Source: Flavobacterium sp. (GTDB taxonomy: Bacteria > Bacteroidota > Bacteroidia > Flavobacteriales > Flavobacteriaceae). From it: a DNA stretch of 28,853 nucleotides. Both the position numbers and the translations under genes were made by a program. This document shows positions 14,565 to 23,314 of the stretch, piece after piece. Each line of letters begins with the position of its first letter. Within the stretch, counting starts at the first letter, position 1. Where the stretch lies: the NCBI RefSeq assembly GCF_021151785.1, contig NZ_JAGKWP010000019.1:1-28853 (forward strand). Direction: 5' to 3'. A model generated the notes under the pieces. That model was not told where the DNA came from and did no database searches. It was given only the letters and a program-made list of their open reading frames with translations.

Positions 14565-16280
14565 TTATTTTTTTACATTTCCTCTAGGTGTCTTTTTGTT
14601 TGATTTAGGTCCAACTTTAGACATCGCACATCTAAATCCAATATAGTCAGTTGCCATATCTTGAGGGAAGTATCTTCTAGAAGCTGGGTCTAACCAATAA
14701 GCTCTATCTCTCCAAGAACCACCTTTGTAAACTCTAACATTGTCATCAATTAAAGTTGTTCTTTTGTCTGATTTATCAAACTTTTTCGACATAGATCCGA
14801 TGCTATCAACATCAATCTTGTGCATTGGAGATTGATACATTCTTTTAAGAGGATCTTCTTTTTTAGAAGCTGTTTCTTCTTCAGAAGCTCCAAAGTCAAA
14901 ATATTTTGAAGATTGTCTATCTCCATCTCTATAATTTCTATTATCAGAAGTAGAGAAATTTTGTCTTAAATAAGTTTCATTTTCATCAACTGGAACTTGA
15001 GCAATTTGTCCAGGGAAATTTCTTGCCATAATTCTACCGTTGCTTAGTGTATCGTATTTGATGTTATCACTAGTAACTATTTCAACAGTACCATCTTGAC
15101 CAATTTTGTTTTTCATGTAAACATTACCTCTGTAGTAATTGAAATCATTAGCTTCATCATCTACAATTGGTCTGTAAACATCGGCTACCCATTCAGCAAC
15201 GTTACCTGCCATATCATAAAGACCAAAGTCATTAGGAGCATAAGATTTTACCTTGTTAGTGATGTCAGCACCATCATCTGACCATCCAGCAATACCGCCG
15301 TAATCTCCTTTACCTTGCTTGAAGTTCGCTAATTGGTCACCTCTGTATTGTCTTTTTCCCGAACGAGTATATTGTCCTTTCCAAGGGTATTTTTTTTGTC
15401 CTTTGTAGATGTTGTATTCTCTGTTACCAACTAGTGCTAAAGCGGCATATTCCCACTCTGCTTCTGTTGGTAGTCTATATTCTGGTAGAATAATACCAGA
15501 GCTTCTTTGTGCATAAACGTTTTTAACTGAATCTGCAATTTCTTTTTTCCCACCTTTAGCTTTCCCCATTTCTTTTTTAAGAACGATATCTTGATTTCCA
15601 CCAAAAGATTTTGAAGGAGAATTTATGTAAGATTCAGTGTCAAAGTTGGCATCAGCAGTAACATTTTTGCCTAAAGAAACTTTATTGTCTCTTTTTAAGT
15701 AACCTTCTCTTTCTAATATGTTTTCATTAACACGATTCGTTCTCCAATCACAAAATTCAGTAGCTTGAATCCAGTTAACACCTACTACTGGATAATCAGC
15801 ATATGCAGGGTGTCTTAGGTAATAGTTAGTCATCGTTTCGTTATAACCCAGACGATTTCTCCAAACTAATGTGTCAGGAATTGCTCCGTTATAAATGTGT
15901 TTATAATTTTCCTCAGTAGGAGGATATACAGCTTTTAACCAATATAAGTATTCAGAATACATGATGTTCGTAACTTCTGTTTCATCCATGAAGAACGATT
16001 GCACGTGTTGTTTTGTGGGGCTATTATTCCAATCGTGCATTACATCATCTTCGACTCTACCCATGGTAAATGTACCTCCTTCAACTGAAACCATTCCAGG
16101 GGGAGTCTCTTGTTGTTTAAATTTGGTATTGTATTGGAAACCACCTTTTTTATCGTTGATTTTCCAACCAGTTGCAGAAGATCCGCCTTTTGTGCTTCCT
16201 TTTTTGCTACAACTTGTAAAACCTATTGTTAATGACAATGCCAATAACAACTTTAAAGCCATAATTTTGTTAACTTTCAT
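14565..16280 (-). CDS. gldJ: Gliding-motility / T9SS lipoprotein GldJ
   Basis: A 571-residue lipoprotein with a signal peptide and lipobox ending at Cys24 (IGFTSC). GldJ is needed for gliding and for assembly of the GldKLMN/T9SS machinery, where it stabilises GldK. The SUMF1/FGE-sulfatase fold is recognisable in pieces: MVSVEGGTFTMG (63-74), DETEVTN (99-105), RLPTEAEWEYAA (269-280), YDMAGNVAEW (355-364), VYKGGSWRDRAYW (517-529) and IGFRCA (547-552). Large polar insertions separate them, at about 185-265 and 370-515. The active-site cysteine pair of formylglycine-generating enzyme is missing after GGSW, so this is a structural rather than catalytic member. It is divergent from porU across 186 nt, as in other Flavobacteria. 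Confidence 0.95.
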   Translation of the reverse strand: MKVNKIMALKLLLALSLTIGFTSCSKKGSTKGGSSATGWKINDKKGGFQYNTKFKQQETPPGMVSVEGGTFTMGRVEDDVMHDWNNSPTKQHVQSFFMDETEVTNIMYSEYLYWLKAVYPPTEENYKHIYNGAIPDTLVWRNRLGYNETMTNYYLRHPAYADYPVVGVNWIQATEFCDWRTNRVNENILEREGYLKRDNKVSLGKNVTADANFDTESYINSPSKSFGGNQDIVLKKEMGKAKGGKKEIADSVKNVYAQRSSGIILPEYRLPTEAEWEYAALALVGNREYNIYKGQKKYPWKGQYTRSGKRQYRGDQLANFKQGKGDYGGIAGWSDDGADITNKVKSYAPNDFGLYDMAGNVAEWVADVYRPIVDDEANDFNYYRGNVYMKNKIGQDGTVEIVTSDNIKYDTLSNGRIMARNFPGQIAQVPVDENETYLRQNFSTSDNRNYRDGDRQSSKYFDFGASEEETASKKEDPLKRMYQSPMHKIDVDSIGSMSKKFDKSDKRTTLIDDNVRVYKGGSWRDRAYWLDPASRRYFPQDMATDYIGFRCAMSKVGPKSNKKTPRGNVKK

Positions 16281-16466
16281 ACTTTAGTAGGTAATAATTT
16301 TAGTGCCGCAAGATAATAATAATGGATTAATATGCAACATAAAAATGAAAAAAAAATTAAACAATTCTTTAACTATTTGATATCATAACGCTCATTTTTA
16401 TTAATTTATTGTTTTTTGACTTAAAATTTTTTATCTCATAATAAATTATTTTATTTTGCGTTTATT
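16281..16466. promoter_or_regulatory. gldJ-porU divergent intergenic region
   Basis: This 186-nt, very A/T-rich region separates two divergent T9SS genes. Near each gene is a similar near-consensus element: TATTTTGCG at 16452-16460 on the plus strand before porU, and TATCTTGCG on the minus strand before gldJ, around 16305. Both depart from TAnnTTTG by one or two bases and neither has a proper -33 TTG. The shared TATnTTGCG may be a promoter variant or chance. Confidence 0.35.
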
Positions 16467-19400
16467 ATGCTGATGAAAAAGATATTTATTGTCCTGTTTT
16501 TTATTTTTGCTCATTCATATGGGCAACTATCTCGGAATTTGAATTTGAATTGGGTTACGAAGTCTTCATATATTATGGGTGATGTAAGTTATTCTATTCC
16601 TCAATTTCAATCGGAGACTTTTTATTTTGATCTTAATTTGAAAAAAATAAAATTTCAATCTGTTTTTCCTGTTGATCAATTAGTTTCAGAGACTGATTTT
16701 GAAATTTCTAATTTGGTTTATGAAAGTATTGATGTTTCTGAGTTAGGCGATTTAAATGTAAACGCAATTTCAAATCGTCTCGATTTTAAAGTGAATTCAT
16801 CAATGGCTAGAGAACAGGCATTAATTTTTTTATCTTTCAATCCTATTATTAGGGATGGTCAAGGGTTTAAAAAAGTTAAATCACTTAATTTCACCTACAA
16901 ATTTAAGCAACAAAATGAAATTGTTAATCGTAATTTAGCAACTTCATCCATTCAAAACTCCGTTTTATCCTCTGGAAATTGGTTTCGATTTTATGTTGAA
17001 AAATCAGGAGTTTATTTGATTACTAAATCATTTTTGTCAGAATTAGGGGTTGATGTTAATGCAGATCCACGAACAATCAAGATTTATGGAAATGGAGGGC
17101 GAATGTTGCCTCTTCGGAATGATGTGTTTTATCCTAACGATTTAGAGGAAAATGCGATTCAATTTATAGGGGAGCAAGATGGTGTTTTTAATGATTCAGA
17201 CTATATATTGTTTTATGCTGAAGGGGTAGATAATTGGAATGAAGAGAGTTTAACTCATGTTAATCTTTTTTCGGATAGATCCTATTATTATGTAACTTAT
17301 GGTGGTGGGAATGGGAAAAGAATGCTTGACTATCAAGAACCTACGTCTGCGTCAGTGTTGAATTTAAATACGTATGATGGTTATCAATTTCATGAAGTAG
17401 ATTTGTACAACCCAGGCAAAATTGGTAGAAGATGGTTTGGAGAAGCTTTTGATGTTGATAGCGATCAGACATTTAATTTTTCTTTATCAAACTATATAGT
17501 GGGTAGTAACGTTACTTTGTCATCTAATTTTTCTTCAGTTTCTTTTGGGAATACATCGTTCAAAATTAAAGTTAATGGAACAGATTTAGTAACACTGCCT
17601 ATGGGTTCATTGAGTGGTGGAGCAATTGATGTATTAGGATATGAGAATATTAGTGAAAAAACATTTACTTCTTCGACATCAAATATCGCAATAGATATAT
17701 TGTTTAATAATGGAGGTGTTCCTTCGTCTAAAGGATATCTGGATTATCTTATTTTAAAATATCAAGCCGATTTAAAAGGTTATGGAAAGCAATTTAGATT
17801 TTCTAATGCTCAAGTTGAAAATAATGTTGGTGTGGGTCAATTTACGGTGAGTAATGCTTCTTCCATTAAGATGGTTTGGGATATTACGGATATTTACAAT
17901 GTTAAAAAAATTGATAATACTCAAAGTACATTAACATTCAAATTGAATTTAGGTACACGTAGAAAATTTGTTGCTATTGATTTTTCTGATTTATATATTC
18001 CATCGAAGGAAGCTGTTACTCGAATTTCAAATCAAAATTTGAAAGGAACTGTTTTTTTGAATAATCAAGGTGTTTTTCAAGACGTTGACTATTTGATAAT
18101 AACACCAAGTTTTTTGACAGGACAAGCGGAAAGTTTAGCTAATTTTCATAGAAATTATTCCGGATTAAATACAAAAGTAGTCACAACTGAGTCAATTTAT
18201 TTGGAGTTTGGAGGTGGTAAACAAGACGTGGCGGCTATAAGGAATTTTGTAAAATATGTTTATGACAATGCTTCTGTTCCGTCAAAAAGAGTTAAATATT
18301 TGAATTTATTTGGTGATGCTTCTTATGATTACAAAAATAGGGTCAGAAATAATACTAATATTGTTCCTATTTTTCATGCATTTAATCCTTCAAGTTCTTT
18401 ATCAACAAACAATACAACAAATTTTTCACTTTTCTCATCTGTGATGTCTGATGACTTTTTTGTTTTATTAGATGATAATGAAGGTGATATGCAGAACTCT
18501 AATGATGGATTAGATTTAGCAGTTGGAAGAATGTTGGTTTCAACTGTAGAGCAGGCTGCTGAAATGGTCAATAAAGTATATGAATATCATGATGAAAAGT
18601 CTTACGGTAGATGGCGGAATAATTTAGTGTATTATGCTGATGATCCGGATGTTTTTAAAACGGGTGACTGGGAATTGCAAAAAGATTTAAATCAATTAGC
18701 TGATCAAGTAACAACGCAATATCCTTTTTTTAATACAAAGAAAATATGGACTGATGCTTATGTGCAAGAGGTAAATGCAGGAGGTCCTCGATATCCTATG
18801 GCTAAAAAAGATTTTATAGAATCTATTGGACTAGGGGCTTTGGTTTTAAATTATTATGGTCATGGTAATGAAGAGAGTTTTGCAGTAGAACGAATTTTTG
18901 AAAAGTCAGATGCTCAAGTTTTAAATAATCGTTATAAATACCCTTTGTTTATAACAATTACTTGTGAGTTTACCAGGTTTGATGATCCAAATAGACCTAC
19001 AGGTGGTGAGTATATGTATTGGAATAAGTCCGGAGGGGCAATCTCTCTATTAGCTACGACTAGGCAGATTAGTCAAAGTGTTGGTATTCAAATGAATGAA
19101 TATATATATACTCATTTATTTACCACAGAGAATAATCAGCATTTAGCTATTTCAGAAGCATTGAGACGAGCCAAAATCAGTACGTCTTCACCCAACAGAA
19201 GAGTGGTGTTTTATGTTGGTGATCCAGCTTTAAAATTAGCTATTCCAAAGCCTAAAGTGATTTTAACCAAATTAAATGATGAGCCAATTGCCACAACTTC
19301 ATTAACGCTACAAGCGTTGTCTTTAGTAAAACTATCAGGAGAGGTAGTTGATCAGACTAATAATTTGATGGCAACATACAATGGTGATTTAGCAGTTCAA

Positions 19401-20357
19401 GTCTATGATAAGAATATATTGAGAACAACTTTGGATAATGATAATGTAGAGGTGATTCTAGGAAGTGCTTATTCAAAATTGAACTTTACTACTTTGGGGG
19501 AAGTTATATTTAGAGGAAATGCTACTGTTGTTAATGGAAAGTTTGAGTTTAGTTTTGTAGTTCCGCAAGATATTCAAGTCCCAATAGGTAATGGTAGGGT
19601 GAGTTTTTATGCTAAAAGAAATCAACCATTGCTTGAAGATCAAACAGGATATAATAGTCAGATTAAAGTGGGAGGGGTAAATTTAACTGCGCCATCAGAT
19701 ACGACACCTCCTAAAGTTAGGTTGTACATGAATGACACTAATTTTGTTAGTGGAGGAATAACGAATAATTCGCCTATTTTCTTAGCTTTTCTAGAAGATG
19801 AACATGGTATAAATACCGCTAGTGGTATTGGTCATGATATAGTAGCTATATTAGATGGAAATGAAAATAATCCGTATATTCTAAATGATTATTTTGAAAC
19901 TGAAAACAATAATTATAAAAAGGGTAAAGTAACTTATCCATTCAGGAATTTATCTCCTGGCTTGCATACCATTTTTTTTAAAGCTTGGGATGTCTATAAT
20001 AACTTGATAACTGCTGAAATACAATTTATTGTCGTTGGTAGTGAAGAATTAGCCTTAACACATGTGTTAAATTATCCTAATCCGTTTGTAAATTACACGG
20101 AGTTTTGGTTTAATCACAATAGACCTTTTGAACCTTTAGATGTTCAAGTTCAAATTTTAACAGTTACGGGAAAATTAGTGAAAACAATCAATCAAACAGT
20201 CATTAATGATGGATTTCTTTCTAGAGAAATAAAATGGGATGGAAGAGATGATTTTGGAGATAAAATAGGTAAAGGGGTTTATGTTTATAGATTGGTAGTA
20301 AAATCATCAACCACAGGAAAGAAAATTGAAAAAGTTGAAAAACTTGTAATACTATAA
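16467..20357 (+). CDS. porU: Type IX secretion system sortase PorU
   Basis: A 1296-residue exported protein of peptidase family C25 (gingipain-like). PorU removes the C-terminal signal of T9SS cargo at the cell surface and links the cargo to A-LPS in Porphyromonas. Signal peptide: about residues 1-20 (KKIFIVLFFIFAHSYGQ). A long beta-rich N-terminal region leads to the peptidase domain (about 545-930). There His799 in YYGHGNE and Cys833 in TITCEF form the likely catalytic pair. YPNPF at about 1205 opens a C-terminal FlgD/CTD-like Ig domain ending KVEKLVIL. A second ATG at 16473 gives a more typical MKKIF start. It is followed by porV after 80 nt. Large size and domain order match PorU. Confidence 0.95.
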   Translation: MLMKKIFIVLFFIFAHSYGQLSRNLNLNWVTKSSYIMGDVSYSIPQFQSETFYFDLNLKKIKFQSVFPVDQLVSETDFEISNLVYESIDVSELGDLNVNAISNRLDFKVNSSMAREQALIFLSFNPIIRDGQGFKKVKSLNFTYKFKQQNEIVNRNLATSSIQNSVLSSGNWFRFYVEKSGVYLITKSFLSELGVDVNADPRTIKIYGNGGRMLPLRNDVFYPNDLEENAIQFIGEQDGVFNDSDYILFYAEGVDNWNEESLTHVNLFSDRSYYYVTYGGGNGKRMLDYQEPTSASVLNLNTYDGYQFHEVDLYNPGKIGRRWFGEAFDVDSDQTFNFSLSNYIVGSNVTLSSNFSSVSFGNTSFKIKVNGTDLVTLPMGSLSGGAIDVLGYENISEKTFTSSTSNIAIDILFNNGGVPSSKGYLDYLILKYQADLKGYGKQFRFSNAQVENNVGVGQFTVSNASSIKMVWDITDIYNVKKIDNTQSTLTFKLNLGTRRKFVAIDFSDLYIPSKEAVTRISNQNLKGTVFLNNQGVFQDVDYLIITPSFLTGQAESLANFHRNYSGLNTKVVTTESIYLEFGGGKQDVAAIRNFVKYVYDNASVPSKRVKYLNLFGDASYDYKNRVRNNTNIVPIFHAFNPSSSLSTNNTTNFSLFSSVMSDDFFVLLDDNEGDMQNSNDGLDLAVGRMLVSTVEQAAEMVNKVYEYHDEKSYGRWRNNLVYYADDPDVFKTGDWELQKDLNQLADQVTTQYPFFNTKKIWTDAYVQEVNAGGPRYPMAKKDFIESIGLGALVLNYYGHGNEESFAVERIFEKSDAQVLNNRYKYPLFITITCEFTRFDDPNRPTGGEYMYWNKSGGAISLLATTRQISQSVGIQMNEYIYTHLFTTENNQHLAISEALRRAKISTSSPNRRVVFYVGDPALKLAIPKPKVILTKLNDEPIATTSLTLQALSLVKLSGEVVDQTNNLMATYNGDLAVQVYDKNILRTTLDNDNVEVILGSAYSKLNFTTLGEVIFRGNATVVNGKFEFSFVVPQDIQVPIGNGRVSFYAKRNQPLLEDQTGYNSQIKVGGVNLTAPSDTTPPKVRLYMNDTNFVSGGITNNSPIFLAFLEDEHGINTASGIGHDIVAILDGNENNPYILNDYFETENNNYKKGKVTYPFRNLSPGLHTIFFKAWDVYNNLITAEIQFIVVGSEELALTHVLNYPNPFVNYTEFWFNHNRPFEPLDVQVQILTVTGKLVKTINQTVINDGFLSREIKWDGRDDFGDKIGKGVYVYRLVVKSSTTGKKIEKVEKLVIL

Positions 20358-20373
20358 TAAAATTGTATATTTG
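20344..20373 (+). promoter_or_regulatory. Full -33/-7 promoter for porV
   Basis: TTG at 20344-20346, a 19-nt spacer and TATATTTG at 20366-20373: an exact match to the Bacteroidota consensus. The -33 element lies inside the last codons of porU. porV can therefore be transcribed independently of porU. Confidence 0.75.
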
Positions 20374-20396
20374 TTGGCTTACATAATACAAGCCAA
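20374..20396 (+). repeat. Hairpin at the predicted porV transcription start
   Basis: A perfect 7-bp inverted repeat, TTGGCTT at 20374-20380 and AAGCCAA at 20390-20396, with a 9-nt loop. It begins directly after the -7 element, so it covers the expected start of transcription. No T tract follows, so it is a poor terminator. It may be an operator or a 5' stabilising stem. Confidence 0.5.
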
Positions 20397-20437
20397 TTGC
20401 AAAAATACATCTGATCACAAATTATTAATCTAAACAG

Positions 20438-21604
20438 ATGAAGAAATTATTAAAATTAGTAACATTCTTAGTGGTTTTACAAACCGCAAACGCACAGGAT
20501 AGAGTAATTACTACCGGCGTTCCTTTTTTATTAATTGCTGCTGATGCTCGATCAGCTGGTATAGCAGACATGGGTGTGGCTTCTTCTGCTGATGCTTATT
20601 CACAACAATACAACCCTTCTAAGTATGCTTTTTCGTCAAGAAAACAAGGTTTTTCATTGAGTTATACTCCTTATTTGACCAGTATAGCAAACGATATTTC
20701 TCTTGGGCAAATAACTTATTATAACAGGATTAATGATCGTAGTGCTTTTGCAGGTAGTTTGAGATATTTTGGATTAGGTGATATTGAGTTAAGACAATCA
20801 TATGACGATCCAGGGAGAACAGTTAATCCTAATGAATTAGCGTTGGACGGTTCTTATTCACTGAAGTTGAGTGAGACATTTTCTATGGGTGTTGCAGGAA
20901 GATATATTCGTTCTAATCTTAAAATTCCAGATGCTAATACTGATGCTAAAGCCGCTTCAACTTTTGCTGTTGATATATCAGGTTTCTTTCAATCAGAAGA
21001 AATTGCGTTTGATAATTTTAATGGTAGATATCGCTTTGGATTTAACTTTCAAAACTTAGGACCTAAAATTTCATATGATAATGATCAGTTAAATCAAAAC
21101 TTTTTACCTGCTAATATGAGATTGGGAGGGAGCTTTGATTTTATCTTTGATGAATATAATAAAGTTAGTGTAATAGGTGAAACAACTAAATTATTGGTAC
21201 CAACGCCACAGGCTGTAACTGATTTAAATAACGATGGCGTAATTGATTCCAATGATACCGCAATTAATAATCAAAATTATAGAAAAATTGGTTGGGTTCA
21301 GGGGATTTTTAAATCTTTTGGTGATGCACCAGATGGTTTTAGCGAAGAGTTAAAAGAATTTACTTGGGCATTAGGTGCGGAATATTGGTATCAAGATTCA
21401 TTTGCTTTAAGAACAGGGTATTTTAACGAAAGTGCAACAAAAGGGGCAAGAAAATATTTAACTCTAGGAGCTGGTTTTAAATATAATATTGTTAAGATTG
21501 ATGTCTCTTATTTGTTTTCTGCATCAAAAGTTAAAAACCCATTAGAAAATACATTGAGATTCTCTTTAACATTTAATTTCGGAGATTCATACGATGATTT
21601 ATAA
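20438..21604 (+). CDS. porV: T9SS outer-membrane protein PorV (LptO)
   Basis: A 388-residue FadL-like outer-membrane barrel with signal peptide MKKLLKLVTFLVVLQTANAQ at 1-20. PorV receives T9SS cargo from the SprA translocon and carries it to the PorU sortase in the attachment complex. The N-terminal segment with TGVPFLLIAADARSAG and MGVASSADAYSQQYNP is the PorV/PorQ signature, and the chain ends in a barrel strand, TLRFSLTFNFGDS. Residues 262-273 form an EF-hand-like loop (DLNNDGVIDSND) in what is probably an extracellular loop, after LLVPTPQAVT. It has its own promoter and a terminator after it. PorU upstream is its functional partner. Confidence 0.94.
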   Translation: MKKLLKLVTFLVVLQTANAQDRVITTGVPFLLIAADARSAGIADMGVASSADAYSQQYNPSKYAFSSRKQGFSLSYTPYLTSIANDISLGQITYYNRINDRSAFAGSLRYFGLGDIELRQSYDDPGRTVNPNELALDGSYSLKLSETFSMGVAGRYIRSNLKIPDANTDAKAASTFAVDISGFFQSEEIAFDNFNGRYRFGFNFQNLGPKISYDNDQLNQNFLPANMRLGGSFDFIFDEYNKVSVIGETTKLLVPTPQAVTDLNNDGVIDSNDTAINNQNYRKIGWVQGIFKSFGDAPDGFSEELKEFTWALGAEYWYQDSFALRTGYFNESATKGARKYLTLGAGFKYNIVKIDVSYLFSASKVKNPLENTLRFSLTFNFGDSYDDL

Positions 21605-21626
21605 TGAACAGAAATAGAAAAGCTAT

Positions 21627-21663
21627 AATCCAAATTCATTTTTTTGAATTTGGATTTTTTTTC
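21627..21663 (+). terminator. porV terminator
   Basis: A perfect 12-bp repeat: AATCCAAATTCA at 21627-21638, a six-T loop, and TGAATTTGGATT at 21645-21656, followed by more T. It separates porV from cdd. Confidence 0.85.
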
Positions 21664-21689
21664 CCTTATAAAGAACTATTTTTTTAATA

Positions 21690-22172
21690 ATGAAAGAAGT
21701 AAAAGTAGAAACAAAACTCAGTGTAATCGAGTCTATTGAAGAATTAACTTCAGCTGAAAAAGAGCTAATGTTAAAAGCTATTCAAGCTAGAGAAAAAGCT
21801 TATGCACCTTATTCTAGATTTCAAGTAGGTGCTGCCATTTTGTTGGATAATGGTTTGGTTCTAGAAGGATCAAATCAAGAAAATGCCGCTTATCCCTCGG
21901 GTTTGTGCGCTGAGCGCGTCGTTATTTTTTATGCTGGAGCAAATCATCCATCTAATAAAATTGAAAAATTATTCATTTCGGCTTCACCTATGGATAGAGA
22001 ATTGGAAACGCCTATTCCTCCTTGTGGTGCATGTAGACAATCCATTGCTGAATATGAAGTCAAGCAAGACCAATCCATTGAAATCTATTTTATGGGTACA
22101 AAAGGACAAATATATAAATCAGATTCATTGAAAAATCTATTACCTTTTATGTTTGATAAAGGTAGTCTATAA
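21690..22172 (+). CDS. cdd: Cytidine deaminase
   Basis: A 160-residue zinc enzyme that deaminates cytidine and deoxycytidine to the uridine forms in pyrimidine salvage. It is the small, homotetrameric type. Zinc ligands are Cys73, Cys112 and Cys115, and Glu75 (in CAE) is the proton shuttle. The substrate stretch NQENAAYPSGLCAERV and the PCGACRQ motif are intact. About 20 additional residues precede the usual start; they are rich in charged residues. The ATG lies 27 nt after the porV terminator, so it is probably a separate unit, though no good promoter element is visible. Its location after porV is common in Flavobacteria and has no obvious functional meaning. Confidence 0.94.
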   Translation: MKEVKVETKLSVIESIEELTSAEKELMLKAIQAREKAYAPYSRFQVGAAILLDNGLVLEGSNQENAAYPSGLCAERVVIFYAGANHPSNKIEKLFISASPMDRELETPIPPCGACRQSIAEYEVKQDQSIEIYFMGTKGQIYKSDSLKNLLPFMFDKGSL

Positions 22173-22256
22173 CGTTTTCGTTAGAAAAAAATGTTATATT
22201 TTGATAAAAATACAAAAAATGGTGCTTTTAAATTTTTTCAATAAAAGTGTAAGTAG

Positions 22257-22264
22257 TATTTTTG
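22257..22264 (+). promoter_or_regulatory. -7 element for pdhA-pdhC
   Basis: TATTTTTG, an exact TAnnTTTG match, ends 43 nt before the pdhA ATG. The rest of the 135-nt cdd-pdhA gap is A/T-rich. It includes a weak TATAAC/GTTATA repeat (22168-22173 and 22193-22198) that could be a poor cdd terminator. No -33 TTG was seen. Confidence 0.55.
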
Positions 22265-22307
22265 TCGTTCGTAATTTATACAAAACAAACCTATTAAATT
22301 AAAACAA

Positions 22308-23306
22308 ATGAAACCAATTACCAAAGAAGTATACCTAAAGTGGTATGAAGACATGCAGTTTTGGAGAAAATTTGAAGACAAATTAGCTGCTTTATATATT
22401 CAACAAAAAGTAAGAGGATTTCTTCATTTATATAATGGTCAAGAAGCGGTTTTAGCGGGTGCTTTACACGCTATGGATTTGTCTAAAGATAAAATGATAA
22501 CTGCTTACAGAAACCACGTGCAGCCTATTGGTATGGGGGTTGATCCTAGAGCTGTAATGGCAGAATTATTAGGAAAAGCTACAGGTACTTCTAAAGGTTT
22601 AGGTGGTTCAATGCATATTTTTTCTAAAGAACATGGTTTCTATGGAGGTCATGGTATTGTAGGAGCTCAAATACCAGTAGGTGCAGGTATGGCTTTTGCA
22701 GATAAATACTTTGAAACAGGAGGGGTAACATTGACCTATTTTGGTGATGGTGCAGCACGTCAAGGCTCATTGCATGAAGCTTTCAATATGGCGATGAATT
22801 GGAAATTACCAGTAGTGTTTATTTGTGAAAATAATGGGTATGCCATGGGGACTTCAGTAGAACGTACGGCTAATCATACGGATATTTGGAAATTAGGTTT
22901 AGGATATGAAATGCCGTGTGGACCAGTTGATGGAATGAATCCAATCAAAGTAGCAGAAGCAATGCATGAAGCAATGGAAAGAGCAAGACGTGGTGAAGGA
23001 CCAACTTTCTTAGAAATGAAAACATACCGTTATAGAGGTCACTCTATGTCTGATGCGCAACATTACAGAACAAAAGAAGAGGTTGAAGAATACAAAAAAA
23101 TCGACCCAATCACGCAAGTTTTAGATGTCATCAAAAAAGAAGGATATGCTTCTGATGCAGAAATTGAGGTTATTGATCAGCGAGTAGTTGATTTAGTTGC
23201 AGAATGTGAAAAATTTGCTGAAGAATCACCATTCCCAGATTTATCGGTTATGTATGATGTTGTTTATGATCAAAAAGATTATCCATTTATACCACATAAA
23301 TTATAA
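22308..23306 (+). CDS. pdhA: Pyruvate dehydrogenase E1 component, alpha subunit
   Basis: A 332-residue thiamine-diphosphate enzyme subunit. With E1-beta it decarboxylates pyruvate and acetylates the lipoyl arm of E2, feeding acetyl-CoA into the TCA cycle. The ThDP/Mg motif runs from GDGAARQGS to CENN. The phosphorylation-loop-like segment TYRYRGHSMSDAQHYRTKEE is typical of E1-alpha, as are YRNHVQPIGMG and GGSMHIF. Length is normal for bacterial E1-alpha. The E2 gene follows after 8 nt. The E1-beta gene is not between them and not in the window, so it must be elsewhere. Confidence 0.94.
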   Translation: MKPITKEVYLKWYEDMQFWRKFEDKLAALYIQQKVRGFLHLYNGQEAVLAGALHAMDLSKDKMITAYRNHVQPIGMGVDPRAVMAELLGKATGTSKGLGGSMHIFSKEHGFYGGHGIVGAQIPVGAGMAFADKYFETGGVTLTYFGDGAARQGSLHEAFNMAMNWKLPVVFICENNGYAMGTSVERTANHTDIWKLGLGYEMPCGPVDGMNPIKVAEAMHEAMERARRGEGPTFLEMKTYRYRGHSMSDAQHYRTKEEVEEYKKIDPITQVLDVIKKEGYASDAEIEVIDQRVVDLVAECEKFAEESPFPDLSVMYDVVYDQKDYPFIPHKL

Positions 23307-23314
23307 TTAAAACT

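Noticed and set aside
22168..22198. TATAAC/GTTATA inverted repeat after cdd, possibly a terminator.
   Set aside because: Only 6 bp, all but two of them A/T, with a 19-nt loop and no clean T tract; too weak beside the other terminators here.
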